Source: Halochromatium glycolicum
GTDB lineage: Bacteria > Pseudomonadota > Gammaproteobacteria > Chromatiales > Chromatiaceae
Direction: 5' to 3'
Assembly: GCF_016584085.1 (NCBI RefSeq)
Contig: NZ_NRSJ01000004.1
Location: 124,001 to 188,000 of the forward strand
DNA: 64,000 nucleotides
Notes under the pieces: model-generated
Seen by the model: only the letters and a program-made list of their open reading frames with translations
Databases searched by the model: none
Told to the model about the DNA's origin: nothing
Part shown: positions 1 to 13,310 of the stretch, one piece after another
Layout: every line of letters begins with the position of its first letter
Numbering within the stretch: position 1 is the first letter of the stretch
Translations under genes and position numbers: made by a program

Positions 1-376
1 CCATCCTGAGCAGGCCGAGCAGCAGGCGCAGCACGCCGACCATCAGCGCCAGCATCACCGAGAGGGCGATAAAGTCCTCACTGCCGAGTGCGGCCAACGG
101 CAAGACTGCGGCCGCCGACATCAGCGACAGCATCGCGACCGGTCCGGTATGGAGCTGCGGCAGCGAGCCCCAGAGCGATGCGACGATCACCGGCATGAAC
201 GAGGCATAGAGCCCGTAGACGACCGGCAGGCCGGCCAACTGCGCATAGGCCATGCTCTGCGGCACCAGGACCAGCGCGACGGTGATGCCGGCGATCAGGT
301 CGCTGCGCAGGGTTGCGCCCGACATCGGGAACCAGCGGAGGAACGGCAAGAGCGTGGTCAGCGGATTCGAGCGCAT
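1..376 (-). CDS. SulP-family anion transporter, N-terminal part
   Basis: The gene starts at an ATG at 374-376 and runs off the left edge, so only about 125 residues are visible. They read as the N-terminus of a SulP/SLC26 sulfate permease: a short cytoplasmic head, the signature DLIAGITVALVLVPQSMAYA, then LAGLPVVYGLYASFMPVI and HTGPVAMLSLMSA, followed by further hydrophobic segments. SulP proteins are inner-membrane carriers or channels for sulfate, bicarbonate or other inorganic anions; the substrate cannot be told from this part. A C-terminal STAS domain would lie outside the window. In this organism sulfate or bicarbonate transport would both fit, but that is a guess. Confidence 0.9.
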   Translation of the reverse strand, partial: MRSNPLTTLLPFLRWFPMSGATLRSDLIAGITVALVLVPQSMAYAQLAGLPVVYGLYASFMPVIVASLWGSLPQLHTGPVAMLSLMSAAAVLPLAALGSEDFIALSVMLALMVGVLRLLLGLLRM

Positions 377-500
377 GATGGACCCTCGGTGGCACGGAGC
401 TCGGCGCAGAATTCCAACATTTTAGCCAAGTGAATCGGACGGCCGCATCGATGTTTCTACGCTTTCGCATTGACGAAAGTTTATGAACGAGCGAATGAGC

Positions 501-533
501 AAAAAAAAGCCGCTCGCGCAACAGCGGAGCGGC
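501..533 (-). terminator. Rho-independent terminator after metF
   Basis: Read on the minus strand, a perfect 7-bp stem (GCCGCTC / GAGCGGC at 509-515 and 527-533) with an 11-nt loop is followed by eight T residues (A-run at 501-508). It lies about 85 nt beyond the metF stop codon and should end the ahcY-metF transcript. Confidence 0.8.
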
Positions 534-616
534 CCATTCGAAAGGAGGAGTGGATGGTTCCAGTACTTAGCTTACCGATCCGACTCCCGCCAGGCGTTGA
601 TAAACCACAATGCGCA

Positions 617-1474
617 TCACTGCGAGAGGCCGAGCTCGTTCCAGAGCTTCAGCGTGGGGCCGGACTGGTTCATCGTGTAGAAGTGCAGCCCCGGGGCGCC
701 GTCTTCCAACAACTGCTGGCAGAGCTCGAGCACGACGTCATGGCCGAAGGCCTTGAGTGAGTCCTTGTCGTCGCCGAAGGCCTCGAGCCGCTTCCTGATC
801 CAGCGCGGGATCTCGGCGCCACAGGCGTCGGAGAAGCGGGCGAGCTGGTTGTAGTTCGTGATCGGCATGACGCCTGGGATGATCGGCACATCGATCTGCA
901 TGCGCTCGCATTCGTCGACGAAGTACCGATAGGCCTCGGCACTGTAGAAGTACTGGGTGATGGCGGTGTCGGCGCCGGCCTCGACCTTGCGCTTGAAGTT
1001 CTCCAGATCGGCCTGTGCGGAGGGCGCCTGCGGATGGAACTCAGGGTAGGCGGCAACCTCGATCGTGAAGCGGTCGCCGTACTCCTCGCGCAGGAAGGCG
1101 ACGAGCTCGTTGGCGTAGCGGAAGGTGCCGATGCCAGTGCGGCCCATGCCGGAGGGCATGTCACCGCGCAGCGCGACCAGGCGCGTGATCCCTTGCTCGA
1201 TATAATGGCCGACGATGTCGCGCATCTCGGCCTTCTCGGTGCCGATGCAGGCGAGGTGAGGGGCGGTCTCGATGCCTTGCTCGCGCAGCCAGCCGACGGT
1301 GGCGAAGGTGCGCTCGCGGGTCGAGCCACCGGCGCCGTAGGTGCAGGAGAAATAGCGCGGTCCGACGCTGTTGAGCCGTTCGACAGCGAGCTTGAGCTTG
1401 TCCATGCCCTCGGCGGTCTTGGGCGGAAAAAGCTCGAAGCTCAACACCCGTTCATTCTGAGATTGATGGGTCAT
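617..1474 (-). CDS. metF: 5,10-methylenetetrahydrofolate reductase
   Basis: MetF reduces 5,10-methylene-THF to 5-methyl-THF with FAD, supplying the methyl group for methionine synthesis. The protein begins with the family pattern of a short head and the strand FELFPPK (catalytic Glu region), followed by SCTYGAGGSTRERT, ALRGDMP and ITQYFY, all typical of the bacterial TIM-barrel enzyme. The ATG at 1474 gives 285 residues, close to the usual 290-300. An in-frame upstream ATG at 1525 would add 17 Arg/Pro-rich residues with no family counterpart and was rejected. The gene lies 105 bp downstream of ahcY on the same strand and probably shares its riboswitch-controlled transcript, so methyl-group supply and SAH removal are regulated together. 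Confidence 0.95.
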   Translation of the reverse strand: MTHQSQNERVLSFELFPPKTAEGMDKLKLAVERLNSVGPRYFSCTYGAGGSTRERTFATVGWLREQGIETAPHLACIGTEKAEMRDIVGHYIEQGITRLVALRGDMPSGMGRTGIGTFRYANELVAFLREEYGDRFTIEVAAYPEFHPQAPSAQADLENFKRKVEAGADTAITQYFYSAEAYRYFVDECERMQIDVPIIPGVMPITNYNQLARFSDACGAEIPRWIRKRLEAFGDDKDSLKAFGHDVVLELCQQLLEDGAPGLHFYTMNQSGPTLKLWNELGLSQ

Positions 1475-1579
1475 CTCGATCACCGTGGTTGGGCGGGCAC
1501 GGGGCGCGCCACGCGGCACCGGCAATGGCCGGCGCGGCGGCGCGCCTCCGTGCGCGCGTGGGTGAGAGCCGGGTGGCGC

Positions 1580-2986
<1,407 letters not shown>

Positions 2987-3009
2987 GGTATTCAGCTCCT
3001 GAGTATCGT

Positions 3010-3092
3010 GAGTGAGCGCCGTTGATCGGAGGCATCCCCTTCGCGAGCCTGGCAGGACGGGGTTCGCCCTGTTGCAGCGCTCCTCGCGCGGG
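3010..3092 (-). promoter_or_regulatory. S-adenosylhomocysteine (SAH) riboswitch
   Basis: On the minus strand, directly before the ahcY ribosome site, the leader contains the SAH riboswitch core in the right order: GAGGAGCGCTGCAAC (around 3071-3085), CCAGGCTCG (around 3045-3053), and AACGGCGCTCAC (around 3012-3023). The GAGCGC near 3078-3084 pairs with GCGCTC at 3013-3018, and GCGAG pairs with CTCGC, matching the P1/P2 and pseudoknot layout known for this class. SAH riboswitches are ON switches of proteobacterial ahcY operons. The match is by eye; a covariance-model search against the Rfam SAH riboswitch family would confirm it. Confidence 0.9.
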
Positions 3093-3106
3093 ATGGGGGA
3101 GCGTCT

Positions 3107-4276
<1,170 letters not shown>

Positions 4277-4613
4277 GGTTATGAGGTCTCTCGTTGAGTC
4301 CGCGGCGAGCAGCAGCGAACGCCGCACTCAGCGGGCGCGGACGGTTAATCTGGATGACGAGAACAACCCAGTCTAAACGATTGCTCCGGCCGTTTACAGG
4401 GTCGGGCAGGCCATTGGGGGCCCTATCAGGGCTTTGCCTGCACCCATAAAAATTAACCAAAACAAAATCTTAAAGGAAATAATAACGGGCACGAAAAGTT
4501 TTGTGAAGCCGGCTGAATGGGGCGGTTTCTCAGCGCTGCTCGACCCCGGGCGCCCCGCTTGGGTTACCATGACGCCGATCTTAAACCCAAGTGCTTAGGA
4601 GGGTCTTTACGTC
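4277..4613. other. Divergent intergenic region, metK / redoxin
   Basis: No gene is supported here. The stretch 4445-4505 is strikingly AT-rich compared with its surroundings and is the likely promoter zone. On the minus strand TGTAAA and TAGACT are separated by 17 bp (within 4370-4400) and could be a weak metK promoter. On the plus strand a strong ribosome site, AGGAGGG at 4597-4603, serves the next gene. Confidence 0.4.
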
Positions 4614-5171
4614 ATGGTTTCATTGGAAACGCCGGTCTGCGATTTTGGCCTGAAGGCGCCGGATTTTTCGCTTCCTGGTGTCGATGGGCGGACCTGGAGC
4701 CGGGATGATTGCGCCGGCCCGAATGGGCTGCTGGTGATGTTCATTTGCAATCATTGCCCGTACGTCAAGGCCGTCCGTGAGCGCATCGTGCGTGATGCCC
4801 GTGAGCTGATGAGACTGGGTGTCGGCAGTGTTGCGATCATGTCGAACGACCCAGCCGACTACCCGGAGGATTCATTCGAGAACATGAAGGCCGTCGCGCT
4901 CGAGCACGATTTTCCATTCCCCTATCTGATGGACGAGACGCAGGCTGTCGCCAAGGCATTCGGTGCGATCTGCACGCCGGACTTCTTCGGTTACAACCAG
5001 GCGCTCGAATTGCAATATCGCGGCCGGCTCGATGAGAGCCGCAAGGAGACGGCGCCACCCGAGGTGCGACGCGATCTGTTCGAGGCGATGAAGCAGGTCG
5101 CGGAAACGGGCCAAGGCCCGCAGCACCAGATCCCAAGCATCGGTTGCTCGATCAAATGGCGGGAGGCATAG
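4614..5171 (+). CDS. Redoxin-domain (AhpC/TSA-type) thioredoxin-like protein
   Basis: This 185-residue protein has a thioredoxin fold of the redoxin class: an N-terminal APDFSLPGVDG strand, then FICNHCPYVKAVRERI where the Cys-X2-Cys (NHCPYVK context) takes the active-site position, then a second region AICTPDFFGY and a C-terminal PSIGCSIKW containing another Cys. This is the pattern of the widespread thioredoxin family proteins annotated near peroxiredoxins; the physiological partner is unknown. AGGAGGG lies 10 nt before the ATG. It has no signal peptide, so it is cytosolic. It stands alone between divergent metK and the tkt operon, with a gap of 420 bp to tkt, so co-transcription is possible but not shown. 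Confidence 0.8.
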   Translation: MVSLETPVCDFGLKAPDFSLPGVDGRTWSRDDCAGPNGLLVMFICNHCPYVKAVRERIVRDARELMRLGVGSVAIMSNDPADYPEDSFENMKAVALEHDFPFPYLMDETQAVAKAFGAICTPDFFGYNQALELQYRGRLDESRKETAPPEVRRDLFEAMKQVAETGQGPQHQIPSIGCSIKWREA

Positions 5172-5592
5172 ACGGCCCGCGCCAGCTCAGGGCTGTGGCG
5201 GTTGGCCAGTCTAGCGCGGCTGGGCAAGGTGCTGGGAGGGCTGGCGAAGCGGGCGGCACACGCAGGACTTGCGGAAATCAGTTAAGTAATTCTTAATATT
5301 GGGATCTGATAACAGGTCGCCGTCATGATCGCGGGCGCTTTCTTGGCTTCGACTCCGGATTTCGGCGAGAATATCGGGCTTTGTGCTCGCCGCTGATACG
5401 CAAAGCCTTGGCAAAGCAGGACCTTGTTTCAATCGTCGGCTCTCGCGCTCGGGGCCTGTCGCCCCTCGACGGCGACCCTCCAGGGCGCCGTCGCGCAGAC
5501 GCGTCTGCCGCCGTGGCCTCTCCGGCCGAGGCGCGCTGGCAGCCGACCACGAACAGATTCCGTCATCCGACAATTCAACTCAGGAGGGGCAG
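5172..5592 (+). other. Leader region of the carbon-metabolism operon
   Basis: No gene is supported. The stretch holds a short AT-rich patch with a LysR-type inverted repeat (5282-5296) and a perfect 14-bp palindrome GCAGACGCGTCTGC at 5495-5508. The tkt ribosome site AGGAGG is at 5582-5587. Confidence 0.5.
5277..5310. promoter_or_regulatory. Candidate LysR-type (CbbR-like) operator
   Basis: A perfect inverted repeat TTAAG-N5-CTTAA (5282-5296) has the T-N11-A spacing of LysR-type boxes, and is flanked by ATCAG (5277-5281) and CTGAT (5306-5310), which are also complementary. It is the only AT-rich island upstream of tkt and sits about 300 bp before its start. CbbR controls such tkt/gap/pgk clusters in autotrophs; assignment to CbbR here is inference. 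Confidence 0.35.
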
Positions 5593-7605
5593 ATGTCCTC
5601 ACGCAGAGAACTCGCCAACGCGATCCGTGCGCTCAGCATGGACGCGGTCCAGAAGGCCAAGTCCGGGCACCCGGGCGCACCGATGGGCATGGCCGATATC
5701 GCCGAGGTGCTGTGGAACGACTACATGCAGCACAATCCGCAGAATCCGGAGTGGCCAGACCGAGACCGCTTCGTCCTCTCCAACGGTCATGGCTCGATGC
5801 TGCTCTATTCGCTCCTGCATCTCACTGGCTATGATCTGAGCATCGAGGACATCAAACAGTTCCGTCAGCTGCACTCGAAGACGCCTGGTCACCCCGAGTA
5901 CGGCTACGCCCCGGGCATCGAGACTACGACCGGTCCGCTCGGGCAGGGTATCAGCAACGGCGTCGGCATGGCGCTGGCCGAGAAGACGCTCGCGGCGCAG
6001 TTCAACAAGCCCGGCCACGAGATCGTCGACCACTATACCTATGTCTTCCTCGGCGACGGCTGCCTGATGGAAGGTATCTCGCACGAGGCCTGCTCATTGG
6101 CCGGCGCGCTCGGGCTCGGCAAGCTGATCGCGTTCTATGACGATAACAACATCTCGATCGACGGCGAGGTGCGCGGCCACGGTGATGTCCCGGCCTGGTT
6201 CCTCGACGACACCCCGAAGCGCTTCGAGTCCTATCACTGGCACGTGATCCCGAAGGTCGACGGCCATGACCCCGAGGCGGTCAAGGCAGCGATCGAAGAG
6301 GCCCGTGCCGTCACCGACAAGCCGACGCTGATCTGTTGCCAGACCATCATCGGCTTCGGCTCACCGAACAAGCAGGGCAAGGAGGAGTGCCACGGCGCCC
6401 CGCTCGGCGACGACGAGATCGCACTGACCCGCGAGGCGCTGGGCTGGACCCACCCGGCATTCGAGGTGCCCGATGTGATCTACGCGGGCTGGGACGCGAA
6501 GGAGCGGGGTGCCGCCGCCGAGTCAGCCTGGGGCGAGCGATTCGCCGCCTACAAGGCCGCGTTCCCGGCCGAGGCCGCCGAATTCGAGCGCCGCATGGCT
6601 GGCGGGCTGCCCGAGGACTTCGACGCCAAGGCCTGGGAGTTCATCAAATCGGTCGATGAGAAGGGCGAGAAGGTCGCGACCCGCAAGGCCTCGCAACAGG
6701 CCCTGAACGGTTTCGGCCCGATGCTGCCGGAGCTGCTCGGCGGCTCGGCCGACCTCGCCGGCTCGAACCTGACCCTCTGGTCCGGCGCCAAGGGGATCGG
6801 TCCGAACGATGCCAGCGGGAACTACATCTACTACGGCGTGCGCGAGTTCGGCATGTCGGCAGTCATGAACGGGCTGACGCTGCACGGCGGCTTCAAGCCC
6901 TATGGCGCGACCTTCCTGATGTTTATGGAGTACGCCCGCAACGCGGTGCGCATGGCCTCGCTGATGAAGATCAACCCGATCTTCGTCTACACCCACGATT
7001 CGATCGGCCTCGGCGAGGACGGCCCGACCCACCAGCCGGTGGAGCAGGTCTCGATCCTGCGCCTGACCCCGCGCATGTCGACCTGGCGTCCCTGCGACTC
7101 GGTCGAGAGCGCGGTGGCCTGGAAGCTCGCGCTCGAGCGCACTAGCGGGCCGACCGCGCTCGTGTTCTCGCGCCAGGGTGCGCCGCACATGAGCCGAACC
7201 GATGAGCAGATGCGCGCGATCGAGAAGGGCGCCTATGTGCTGCGTGACTGCGACGGGACCCCGGAGGCGATCATCATCGGCACCGGCACTGAGGTCGAGC
7301 TCGCGGTCCAGGCCGCCGAGCAGCTCAGCGCCGAGGGACGCAAGGTGCGCGTCGTCTCGATGCCGTCGATGGACACCTTCGACGCCCAGGACGAGGCCTA
7401 TAGGGAATCGGTGCTGCCAGACGCGGTCAAGGCCCGGGTCGCGGTCGAGGCCGGCGTCTCGAACCTGTGGCCGAAGTATATCGGCATGCACGGCAAGGTC
7501 GTCGGGGTCGATCGTTTCGGCGAGTCGGCGCCCGCGGCGGCCGTCTACAAGGAGTTCGGCATCACCGCCGATGCCGTCACCGAGGCCGTCAAGGGCCTGC
7601 TCTAG
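5593..7605 (+). CDS. tkt: Transketolase
   Basis: Transketolase transfers two-carbon ketol units with thiamine diphosphate, serving the Calvin cycle and pentose phosphate pathway. The 670-residue product shows the family features in order: [18 protein letters not shown] at the N-terminus, the ThDP-binding motif beginning [13 protein letters not shown], the NNISIDG segment, [19 protein letters not shown], the pyrimidine-domain [19 protein letters not shown], and the C-terminal [12 protein letters not shown]. The start at 5593 is fixed by AGGAGG 6-11 nt upstream; a longer open frame from 5383 lacks homology in its extra 70 residues. It is the first gene of tkt-gap-pgk-pyk-fba, a set serving both CO2 fixation and glycolysis. 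Confidence 0.98.
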   Translation: MSSRRELANAIRALSMDAVQKAKSGHPGAPMGMADIAEVLWNDYMQHNPQNPEWPDRDRFVLSNGHGSMLLYSLLHLTGYDLSIEDIKQFRQLHSKTPGHPEYGYAPGIETTTGPLGQGISNGVGMALAEKTLAAQFNKPGHEIVDHYTYVFLGDGCLMEGISHEACSLAGALGLGKLIAFYDDNNISIDGEVRGHGDVPAWFLDDTPKRFESYHWHVIPKVDGHDPEAVKAAIEEARAVTDKPTLICCQTIIGFGSPNKQGKEECHGAPLGDDEIALTREALGWTHPAFEVPDVIYAGWDAKERGAAAESAWGERFAAYKAAFPAEAAEFERRMAGGLPEDFDAKAWEFIKSVDEKGEKVATRKASQQALNGFGPMLPELLGGSADLAGSNLTLWSGAKGIGPNDASGNYIYYGVREFGMSAVMNGLTLHGGFKPYGATFLMFMEYARNAVRMASLMKINPIFVYTHDSIGLGEDGPTHQPVEQVSILRLTPRMSTWRPCDSVESAVAWKLALERTSGPTALVFSRQGAPHMSRTDEQMRAIEKGAYVLRDCDGTPEAIIIGTGTEVELAVQAAEQLSAEGRKVRVVSMPSMDTFDAQDEAYRESVLPDAVKARVAVEAGVSNLWPKYIGMHGKVVGVDRFGESAPAAAVYKEFGITADAVTEAVKGLL

Positions 7606-7610
7606 GCTGC

Positions 7611-7653
7611 CTTGACGCTGCTTTGACGCTGTTTTGACGCTGTTTTGACGCTG
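7611..7653 (+). repeat. 11-bp tandem repeat before gap
   Basis: Four consecutive copies of (C/T)TTTGACGCTG, the first shortened by one base, lie between the tkt stop codon and gap. Each unit contains TTGACG, which resembles a -35 hexamer. The role is unknown; it could be slippage-generated filler or a set of regulator half-sites. Confidence 0.8.
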
Positions 7654-7734
7654 GGCCGCGCGTTGCGAGAGCCGGTTTCCTGATCCGCAACGCGCGCCAT
7701 CACCCCCTTTCCATCGCTCGTTAACGAGGAGTAA

Positions 7735-8739
<1,005 letters not shown>

Positions 8740-8746
8740 GCCGGTT

Positions 8747-8788
8747 GGCTGGGGCGCGCCCGCGTGCCCTAGCTGGCGTGCCCCAGCC
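8747..8788 (+). other. Intercistronic hairpin after gap
   Basis: GGCTGGGGC at 8747-8755 pairs perfectly with GCCCCAGCC at 8780-8788 around a 24-nt loop. There is no T-run, so it is not a standard terminator. It could protect the gap message or attenuate read-through to the Uma2 gene. Confidence 0.55.
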
Positions 8789-8842
8789 GCGGTCAGCCTA
8801 TTCCATGTTCCAATCCGTCACGCGATGGCACGGTTTTGAATC

Positions 8843-9322
8843 ATGAACTGGCAAGAGGTGTGTGAGCACCCGAGCTTGCAAGACTTGCCCTTCAAGATCG
8901 AGACGAACGAAAAGGGCGAGATCGTCATGAATGCGGTCAAGGTGATCCATTCGCTCTACCAGGGCGAGATCGAGTACCGATTGCGTTCGCTCCTCAAGGA
9001 TGGAAAGACCTTGCCCGAATGCGCGATCAAGACTCGCAAAGGGACGCGGGTGGCTGATGTCGCTTGGGCGACCCTCGATCGCGTCAAGGCGATAAGGGAT
9101 GAGGTTGAATGCTCGATCGCGCCGGAGATCTGCATCGAAGTGCGCTCGGCCAGCAATACCGATGACGAGCTAGAAGAGAAGCGCACCCTCTATTTCGAAA
9201 GTGGCGCCTGTGAGGTCTGGTTGTGCCTAGACGGTGCAATGCGCTTTTTCGATGCACGCGGCAGGTTGGAGCACTCTGCATTAGCGCCGGACTTTCCAGC
9301 CTTCATCGCGCTCGATACATGA
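8843..9322 (+). CDS. Uma2-family (DUF820) putative endonuclease
   Basis: The 159-residue protein belongs to the Uma2/DUF820 family, small proteins with a PD-(D/E)XK nuclease fold that are expanded in cyanobacteria and some purple bacteria and whose role is unsettled. The fold landmarks are visible: VADVAWA supplies the first acidic residue, PEICIEVRSASN the E-x-V strand, and EEKRTLYFESGACEVWL the lysine and following helix/strand. No ribosome site is evident before the ATG. It sits between gap and pgk on the same strand, interrupting an otherwise functional carbon-metabolism operon, which suggests a later insertion tolerated because the frame and strand keep the transcript continuous. A second, unrelated-looking copy is at 51166-51765. 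Confidence 0.75.
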   Translation: MNWQEVCEHPSLQDLPFKIETNEKGEIVMNAVKVIHSLYQGEIEYRLRSLLKDGKTLPECAIKTRKGTRVADVAWATLDRVKAIRDEVECSIAPEICIEVRSASNTDDELEEKRTLYFESGACEVWLCLDGAMRFFDARGRLEHSALAPDFPAFIALDT

Positions 9323-9408
9323 GAGGGTCGAACGAGGCTTCAGGCAAGGCCCACCTTGGTCCTGAGTCCTTTTTTTGATCATCACAATCACCCAATGAGG
9401 AACCCCCC

Positions 9409-10590
9409 ATGTCCTTCACCAAGCTCACCGATCTCGATCTCGCCGGCAAACGTGTCCTGATCCGCTCCGATCTGAACGTTCCGGTCAAGGGCGGCAAGGT
9501 CACCTCGGATGCCCGGATCAAGGCGTCCATGGCCACCTTCGAGCACTGCCTGAAGGCCGGCGCCAAGGTGATGGTGATGTCGCATCTCGGCCGTCCCGAG
9601 GAGGGGGTCTATTCGGAAGAGGACTCGCTGGCCCCGGTCGCCGCCGACCTCGGCGCCAAGATGGGTCGCGAGGTCCGACTGGTGAAGGACTATCTGGAGA
9701 CCGCCCCTGAGGTGGCCGATGGCGAGCTGGTGCTGCTCGAGAACGTCCGCTTCAACAAGGGCGAGAAGAAGGACAACGAGGACCTGGCCAAGCAATATGC
9801 CGCGCTCTGCGACATCTATGTGATGGACGCCTTCGGCACCGCCCACCGCGCCCAGGCCTCGACCCACGGCGCTGGCAAGTTTGCGCCGACCGCCTGTGCC
9901 GGGCTGCTGCTCGCCGAGGAGTTGGATGCACTAAAGAAGGCGCTGGCCGAGCCCAAACGGCCGATGGTCGCGATCGTCGGCGGCTCCAAGGTCTCGACCA
10001 AGCTGACCGTGCTCGAGGCGCTCTCGACCAAGGTCGACCAACTCGTCGTCGGCGGCGGCATCGCCAACACCTTCATCAAGGCCGCCGGCCACAACGTCGG
10101 CAAGTCGCTCTGCGAGGACGACCTGGTCGCGACCGCGAAGGGGCTGATGGACAAGGCCGAGGCCGCCGGCGCGACCATCCCGATCGCGACCGATGTGGTC
10201 GTCGGCAAGCAGTTCGACGAGAACGAGCCGGCCGTGCAGAAGAAGGTCGACGAGGTCGCCGATGACGACATGATCTTCGACATCGGCCCCGAGAGCGCCA
10301 ATGCGCTGGCCGAGATCATCAAGAAGGCCGGCACCGTGGTCTGGAACGGCCCGGTCGGCGTGTTCGAGTTCGACCAGTTCGGCGAGGGCACCAAGACCGT
10401 CTCGATGGCGATCGCCGAGACCGATGCCTTCACGCTCGCCGGCGGCGGCGACACCATCGCGGCGATCCAGAAGTACGACATCTACGACCGGGTCTCCTAC
10501 ATCTCGACCGCGGGCGGGGCCTTCCTCGAGTACCTCGAGGGCAAGACCTTGCCCGCCGTCGCGATGCTCGAGGCCCGCGCGCAGGCCTGA
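9409..10590 (+). CDS. pgk: Phosphoglycerate kinase
   Basis: Pgk transfers phosphate between 1,3-bisphosphoglycerate and ADP. The 393-residue protein carries the [19 protein letters not shown] signature, [10 protein letters not shown], the hinge region [13 protein letters not shown], and the nucleotide-loop [12 protein letters not shown] near the C-terminus (usually GGGDS, here GGGDT). GAGGAA precedes the ATG. It follows the Uma2 gene by 86 bp and is followed by pyk after 91 bp, all on the plus strand. Confidence 0.97.
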   Translation: MSFTKLTDLDLAGKRVLIRSDLNVPVKGGKVTSDARIKASMATFEHCLKAGAKVMVMSHLGRPEEGVYSEEDSLAPVAADLGAKMGREVRLVKDYLETAPEVADGELVLLENVRFNKGEKKDNEDLAKQYAALCDIYVMDAFGTAHRAQASTHGAGKFAPTACAGLLLAEELDALKKALAEPKRPMVAIVGGSKVSTKLTVLEALSTKVDQLVVGGGIANTFIKAAGHNVGKSLCEDDLVATAKGLMDKAEAAGATIPIATDVVVGKQFDENEPAVQKKVDEVADDDMIFDIGPESANALAEIIKKAGTVVWNGPVGVFEFDQFGEGTKTVSMAIAETDAFTLAGGGDTIAAIQKYDIYDRVSYISTAGGAFLEYLEGKTLPAVAMLEARAQA

Positions 10591-10681
10591 GCCACACCCC
10601 CTTGGCGAGCGTGCGGGCGCGATCCTGTGCGCATCGCCAGCCCGGGCCATCTTCCCTCAACCTCTACTCTCCAAAGCCGTC

Positions 10682-12130
10682 ATGCCGAGACGTACCAAGA
10701 TCGTCGCCACCTTCGGGCCCGCCACCGATGGCCCCGGTGTGCTGGAGGCCATGATGGATGCCGGGCTCAATGTGGTCCGGCTCAATATGTCCCACGACTC
10801 GCACGAGCGCCAGCGCGAGCGGGTTCGGCAGGTACGCGAGATGGCCAAGGCCAAGGGGCACCCCCTCGGCGTGCTGATCGATCTGCAGGGGCCGAAGATC
10901 CGGATCGGCCGCTTCAGCGAGGGCGCGGTGGAGCTTGCCGAAGGGGTGTCCTTTGCGATCGACGCCGATTGCCCGATGGATGCCGGCGACAGCACCCGGG
11001 TCGGCACGACGCTGCCCAGCATGGTCGAAGATGTCGCGCCGGGCGACATCCTGCTGCTCGACGATGGCGCGATCGAGCTGCGCGTCGAATCGGTGACGGG
11101 GCCTCGCATCGACTGCACCGTGCTGCTCGGCGGGCGCCTGTCGAACAGCAAGGGCATCAACAAGAAGGGCGGCGGCCTCTCGGCGCCGGCGCTGACCGAT
11201 AAGGACAAGGCCGACATCGCCTTCGCGGCCGAGGTCGAGGCCGATTATGTCGCGGTCTCGTTCGTCTGCAATGGCAACGATGTCCGGCTCGCGCGGGAGC
11301 TGCTCGAAGCCGCCGGCGGCACGGGCGGCATCGTCGCCAAGATCGAGCGGGCCGAGGCACTGCGGGCGCTCGAGGACATCATCGACGCCTCGGACGCGGT
11401 GATGGTCGCGCGCGGGGACCTCGGCGTCGAGATCGGTGACGCCGAGCTGCCGGCGGTCCAGAAGCGCCTGATCAGCCTGGCGCGCGAGCGCAACTGCGTC
11501 GTGATCACCGCGACCCAGATGATGCAGTCGATGATCGAGAACCCGATCCCGACCCGGGCCGAGGTCTTCGATGTCGCCAACGCGGTGCTCGACGGCACCG
11601 ATGCGGTGATGCTCTCGGCCGAGACCTCGGTCGGCAAGAATCCGCCCAAGGTGGTCGAGTCGATGTCGCGCATCTGTGCCGAGGCCGAGAAGGAGCGGCT
11701 GGTGCAGCGCTCCGGGCATCGCATCGACGCCGTCTTCGGCCGCGTCGATGAGGCCATCGCGATGGCGACCATGTACACCGCCAATCACCTGGGCGTGAAG
11801 GCGATCGCGGCGCTGACCGAGTCCGGCTCCACGGTCAAGTGGATGTCGCGGATCAGCTCCGGCATCCCGATCTACGCGATGACCCGACAGGTTCCAACCC
11901 GTCGAAAAGTAACCCTTTTCCGCGGTGTCTATCCAGTAAGATTCGATGTCGCGAGCACCAATATCCACGAGGTCAACAAGGAGGTCATCGAGGAGCTGCT
12001 GCGCCATGGCACGGTCCAGGAAGGCGATCTGGTGCTGATCACCAAGGGCGATCGCAGCGGGGTCGAAGGACAGACCAACATCATGAAAATCATGCGCGTC
12101 GGTGAGCATCGGCTACTGACCGGCGATTGA
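10682..12130 (+). CDS. pyk: Pyruvate kinase
   Basis: Pyruvate kinase makes pyruvate and ATP from phosphoenolpyruvate and ADP. The 482-residue product begins [12 protein letters not shown] and shows [12 protein letters not shown], the K+/Mg2+ signature [23 protein letters not shown], and [21 protein letters not shown], with a C-terminal allosteric-type domain ending [15 protein letters not shown]. The ATG at 10682 matches the family N-terminus; the open frame extends 127 codons upstream into pgk but without similarity. The presence of pyk with Calvin-cycle genes lets newly made 3-phosphoglycerate be drained towards pyruvate. Confidence 0.96.
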   Translation: MPRRTKIVATFGPATDGPGVLEAMMDAGLNVVRLNMSHDSHERQRERVRQVREMAKAKGHPLGVLIDLQGPKIRIGRFSEGAVELAEGVSFAIDADCPMDAGDSTRVGTTLPSMVEDVAPGDILLLDDGAIELRVESVTGPRIDCTVLLGGRLSNSKGINKKGGGLSAPALTDKDKADIAFAAEVEADYVAVSFVCNGNDVRLARELLEAAGGTGGIVAKIERAEALRALEDIIDASDAVMVARGDLGVEIGDAELPAVQKRLISLARERNCVVITATQMMQSMIENPIPTRAEVFDVANAVLDGTDAVMLSAETSVGKNPPKVVESMSRICAEAEKERLVQRSGHRIDAVFGRVDEAIAMATMYTANHLGVKAIAALTESGSTVKWMSRISSGIPIYAMTRQVPTRRKVTLFRGVYPVRFDVASTNIHEVNKEVIEELLRHGTVQEGDLVLITKGDRSGVEGQTNIMKIMRVGEHRLLTGD

Positions 12131-12191
12131 TCGAACAGCCCACGAGCTCGGAACGTCCCGTTTAACCCTTCAACGACAGAGGAGAACCGCA

Positions 12192-13256
12192 ATGGCTCTT
12201 ATTTCGCTTCGCCAATTGCTGGATCACGCCGCTGAGCATCAGTACGGCGTCCCAGCCTTCAACGTCAACAATCTCGAGCAGATGCGCGCCATCATGGAGG
12301 CCGCTGACGAGACCGACTCACCGGTGATCTGCCAGGCCTCGGCCGGTGCCCGTAAGTACGCCGGCGCGCCCTTCCTGCGCCATCTGATCCTGGCCGCGAT
12401 CGAGGAATGGCCGCATATCCCGGTCGTGATGCATCAGGACCACGGCGCCTCGCCAGCGGTCTGCCAACGCTCGATCCAACTCGGCTTCAGCTCGGTGATG
12501 ATGGACGGCTCGCTCGGCGAGGACATGAAGACGCCGATGGACTACGAGTACAACGCCAACGTGACCCGCCAGGTCGTCGACATGGCCCACGCCTGCGGCG
12601 TCTCGGTCGAGGGCGAGCTGGGCTGCCTCGGCTCGCTCGAGTCCGGTATGGCCGGCGAGGAAGACGGCTCGGGCGCCGAGGGCAAGCTATCGCACGATCA
12701 GCTGCTGACCGATCCGGAAGAGGCCGCCAAGTTCGTCAAGGATACCCAGGTCGACGCGCTGGCGATCGCGATCGGCACCAGCCACGGCGCCTACAAGTTC
12801 ACCCGGCCACCGACGGGCGACATCCTCGCGATCCAGCGCATCCGCGAGATCCACGCCCGCATCCCGGATACCCACCTGGTGATGCATGGCTCCTCGTCGG
12901 TGCCGCAGGAGTGGCTGAAGATCATCGACGAGTTCGGCGGCGATATGGGCGAGACCTATGGTGTCCCGGTCGAGGAGATCGCCGAGGGCATCAAGAACGG
13001 TGTCCGCAAGGTCAACATCGATACCGACCTGCGCATGGCCTCCACCGGCGCCATCCGCAAGCATCTGGCCGAGAACCCGAAGAACTTCGACCCCCGCAAG
13101 TACCTGCAGGCCTCGACCAAGGCGATGAAGGAGATCTGCAAGGCCCGCTACGAGGCCTTCGGCACCGCCGGCAATGCGAGCAAGATCAAGGTCCTGTCGC
13201 TCGAGGCGATGACCGATCGCTATGCCAAGGGCGAGCTCGACCCGAAGGTCAACTGA
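12192..13256 (+). CDS. fba: Fructose-bisphosphate aldolase, class II, Calvin-cycle subtype
   Basis: This zinc enzyme condenses dihydroxyacetone phosphate with glyceraldehyde-3-phosphate (and erythrose-4-phosphate to sedoheptulose bisphosphate in the Calvin subtype). The 354-residue protein shows [12 protein letters not shown], the zinc/substrate motif HQDHG in [37 protein letters not shown], and [10 protein letters not shown], with a C-terminus like CbbA proteins. GGAGAA precedes the ATG. It is the last gene of the cluster; a strong terminator follows 55 bp downstream. Confidence 0.97.
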   Translation: MALISLRQLLDHAAEHQYGVPAFNVNNLEQMRAIMEAADETDSPVICQASAGARKYAGAPFLRHLILAAIEEWPHIPVVMHQDHGASPAVCQRSIQLGFSSVMMDGSLGEDMKTPMDYEYNANVTRQVVDMAHACGVSVEGELGCLGSLESGMAGEEDGSGAEGKLSHDQLLTDPEEAAKFVKDTQVDALAIAIGTSHGAYKFTRPPTGDILAIQRIREIHARIPDTHLVMHGSSSVPQEWLKIIDEFGGDMGETYGVPVEEIAEGIKNGVRKVNIDTDLRMASTGAIRKHLAENPKNFDPRKYLQASTKAMKEICKARYEAFGTAGNASKIKVLSLEAMTDRYAKGELDPKVN

Positions 13257-13310
13257 GCCCGCGTTGGGCCATCGCCAGTCGCTGTGGTGACCCGCAGCGA
13301 CAGAGCTGAA

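Noticed and set aside
4445..4505. SAM riboswitch in front of metK
   Set aside because: The AT-rich patch shows none of the known SAM riboswitch cores; it is more simply a promoter region.
10664..12109. Minus-strand open frame of 481 codons opposite pyk
   Set aside because: Shadow of pyruvate kinase; no ribosome site and no recognisable fold.
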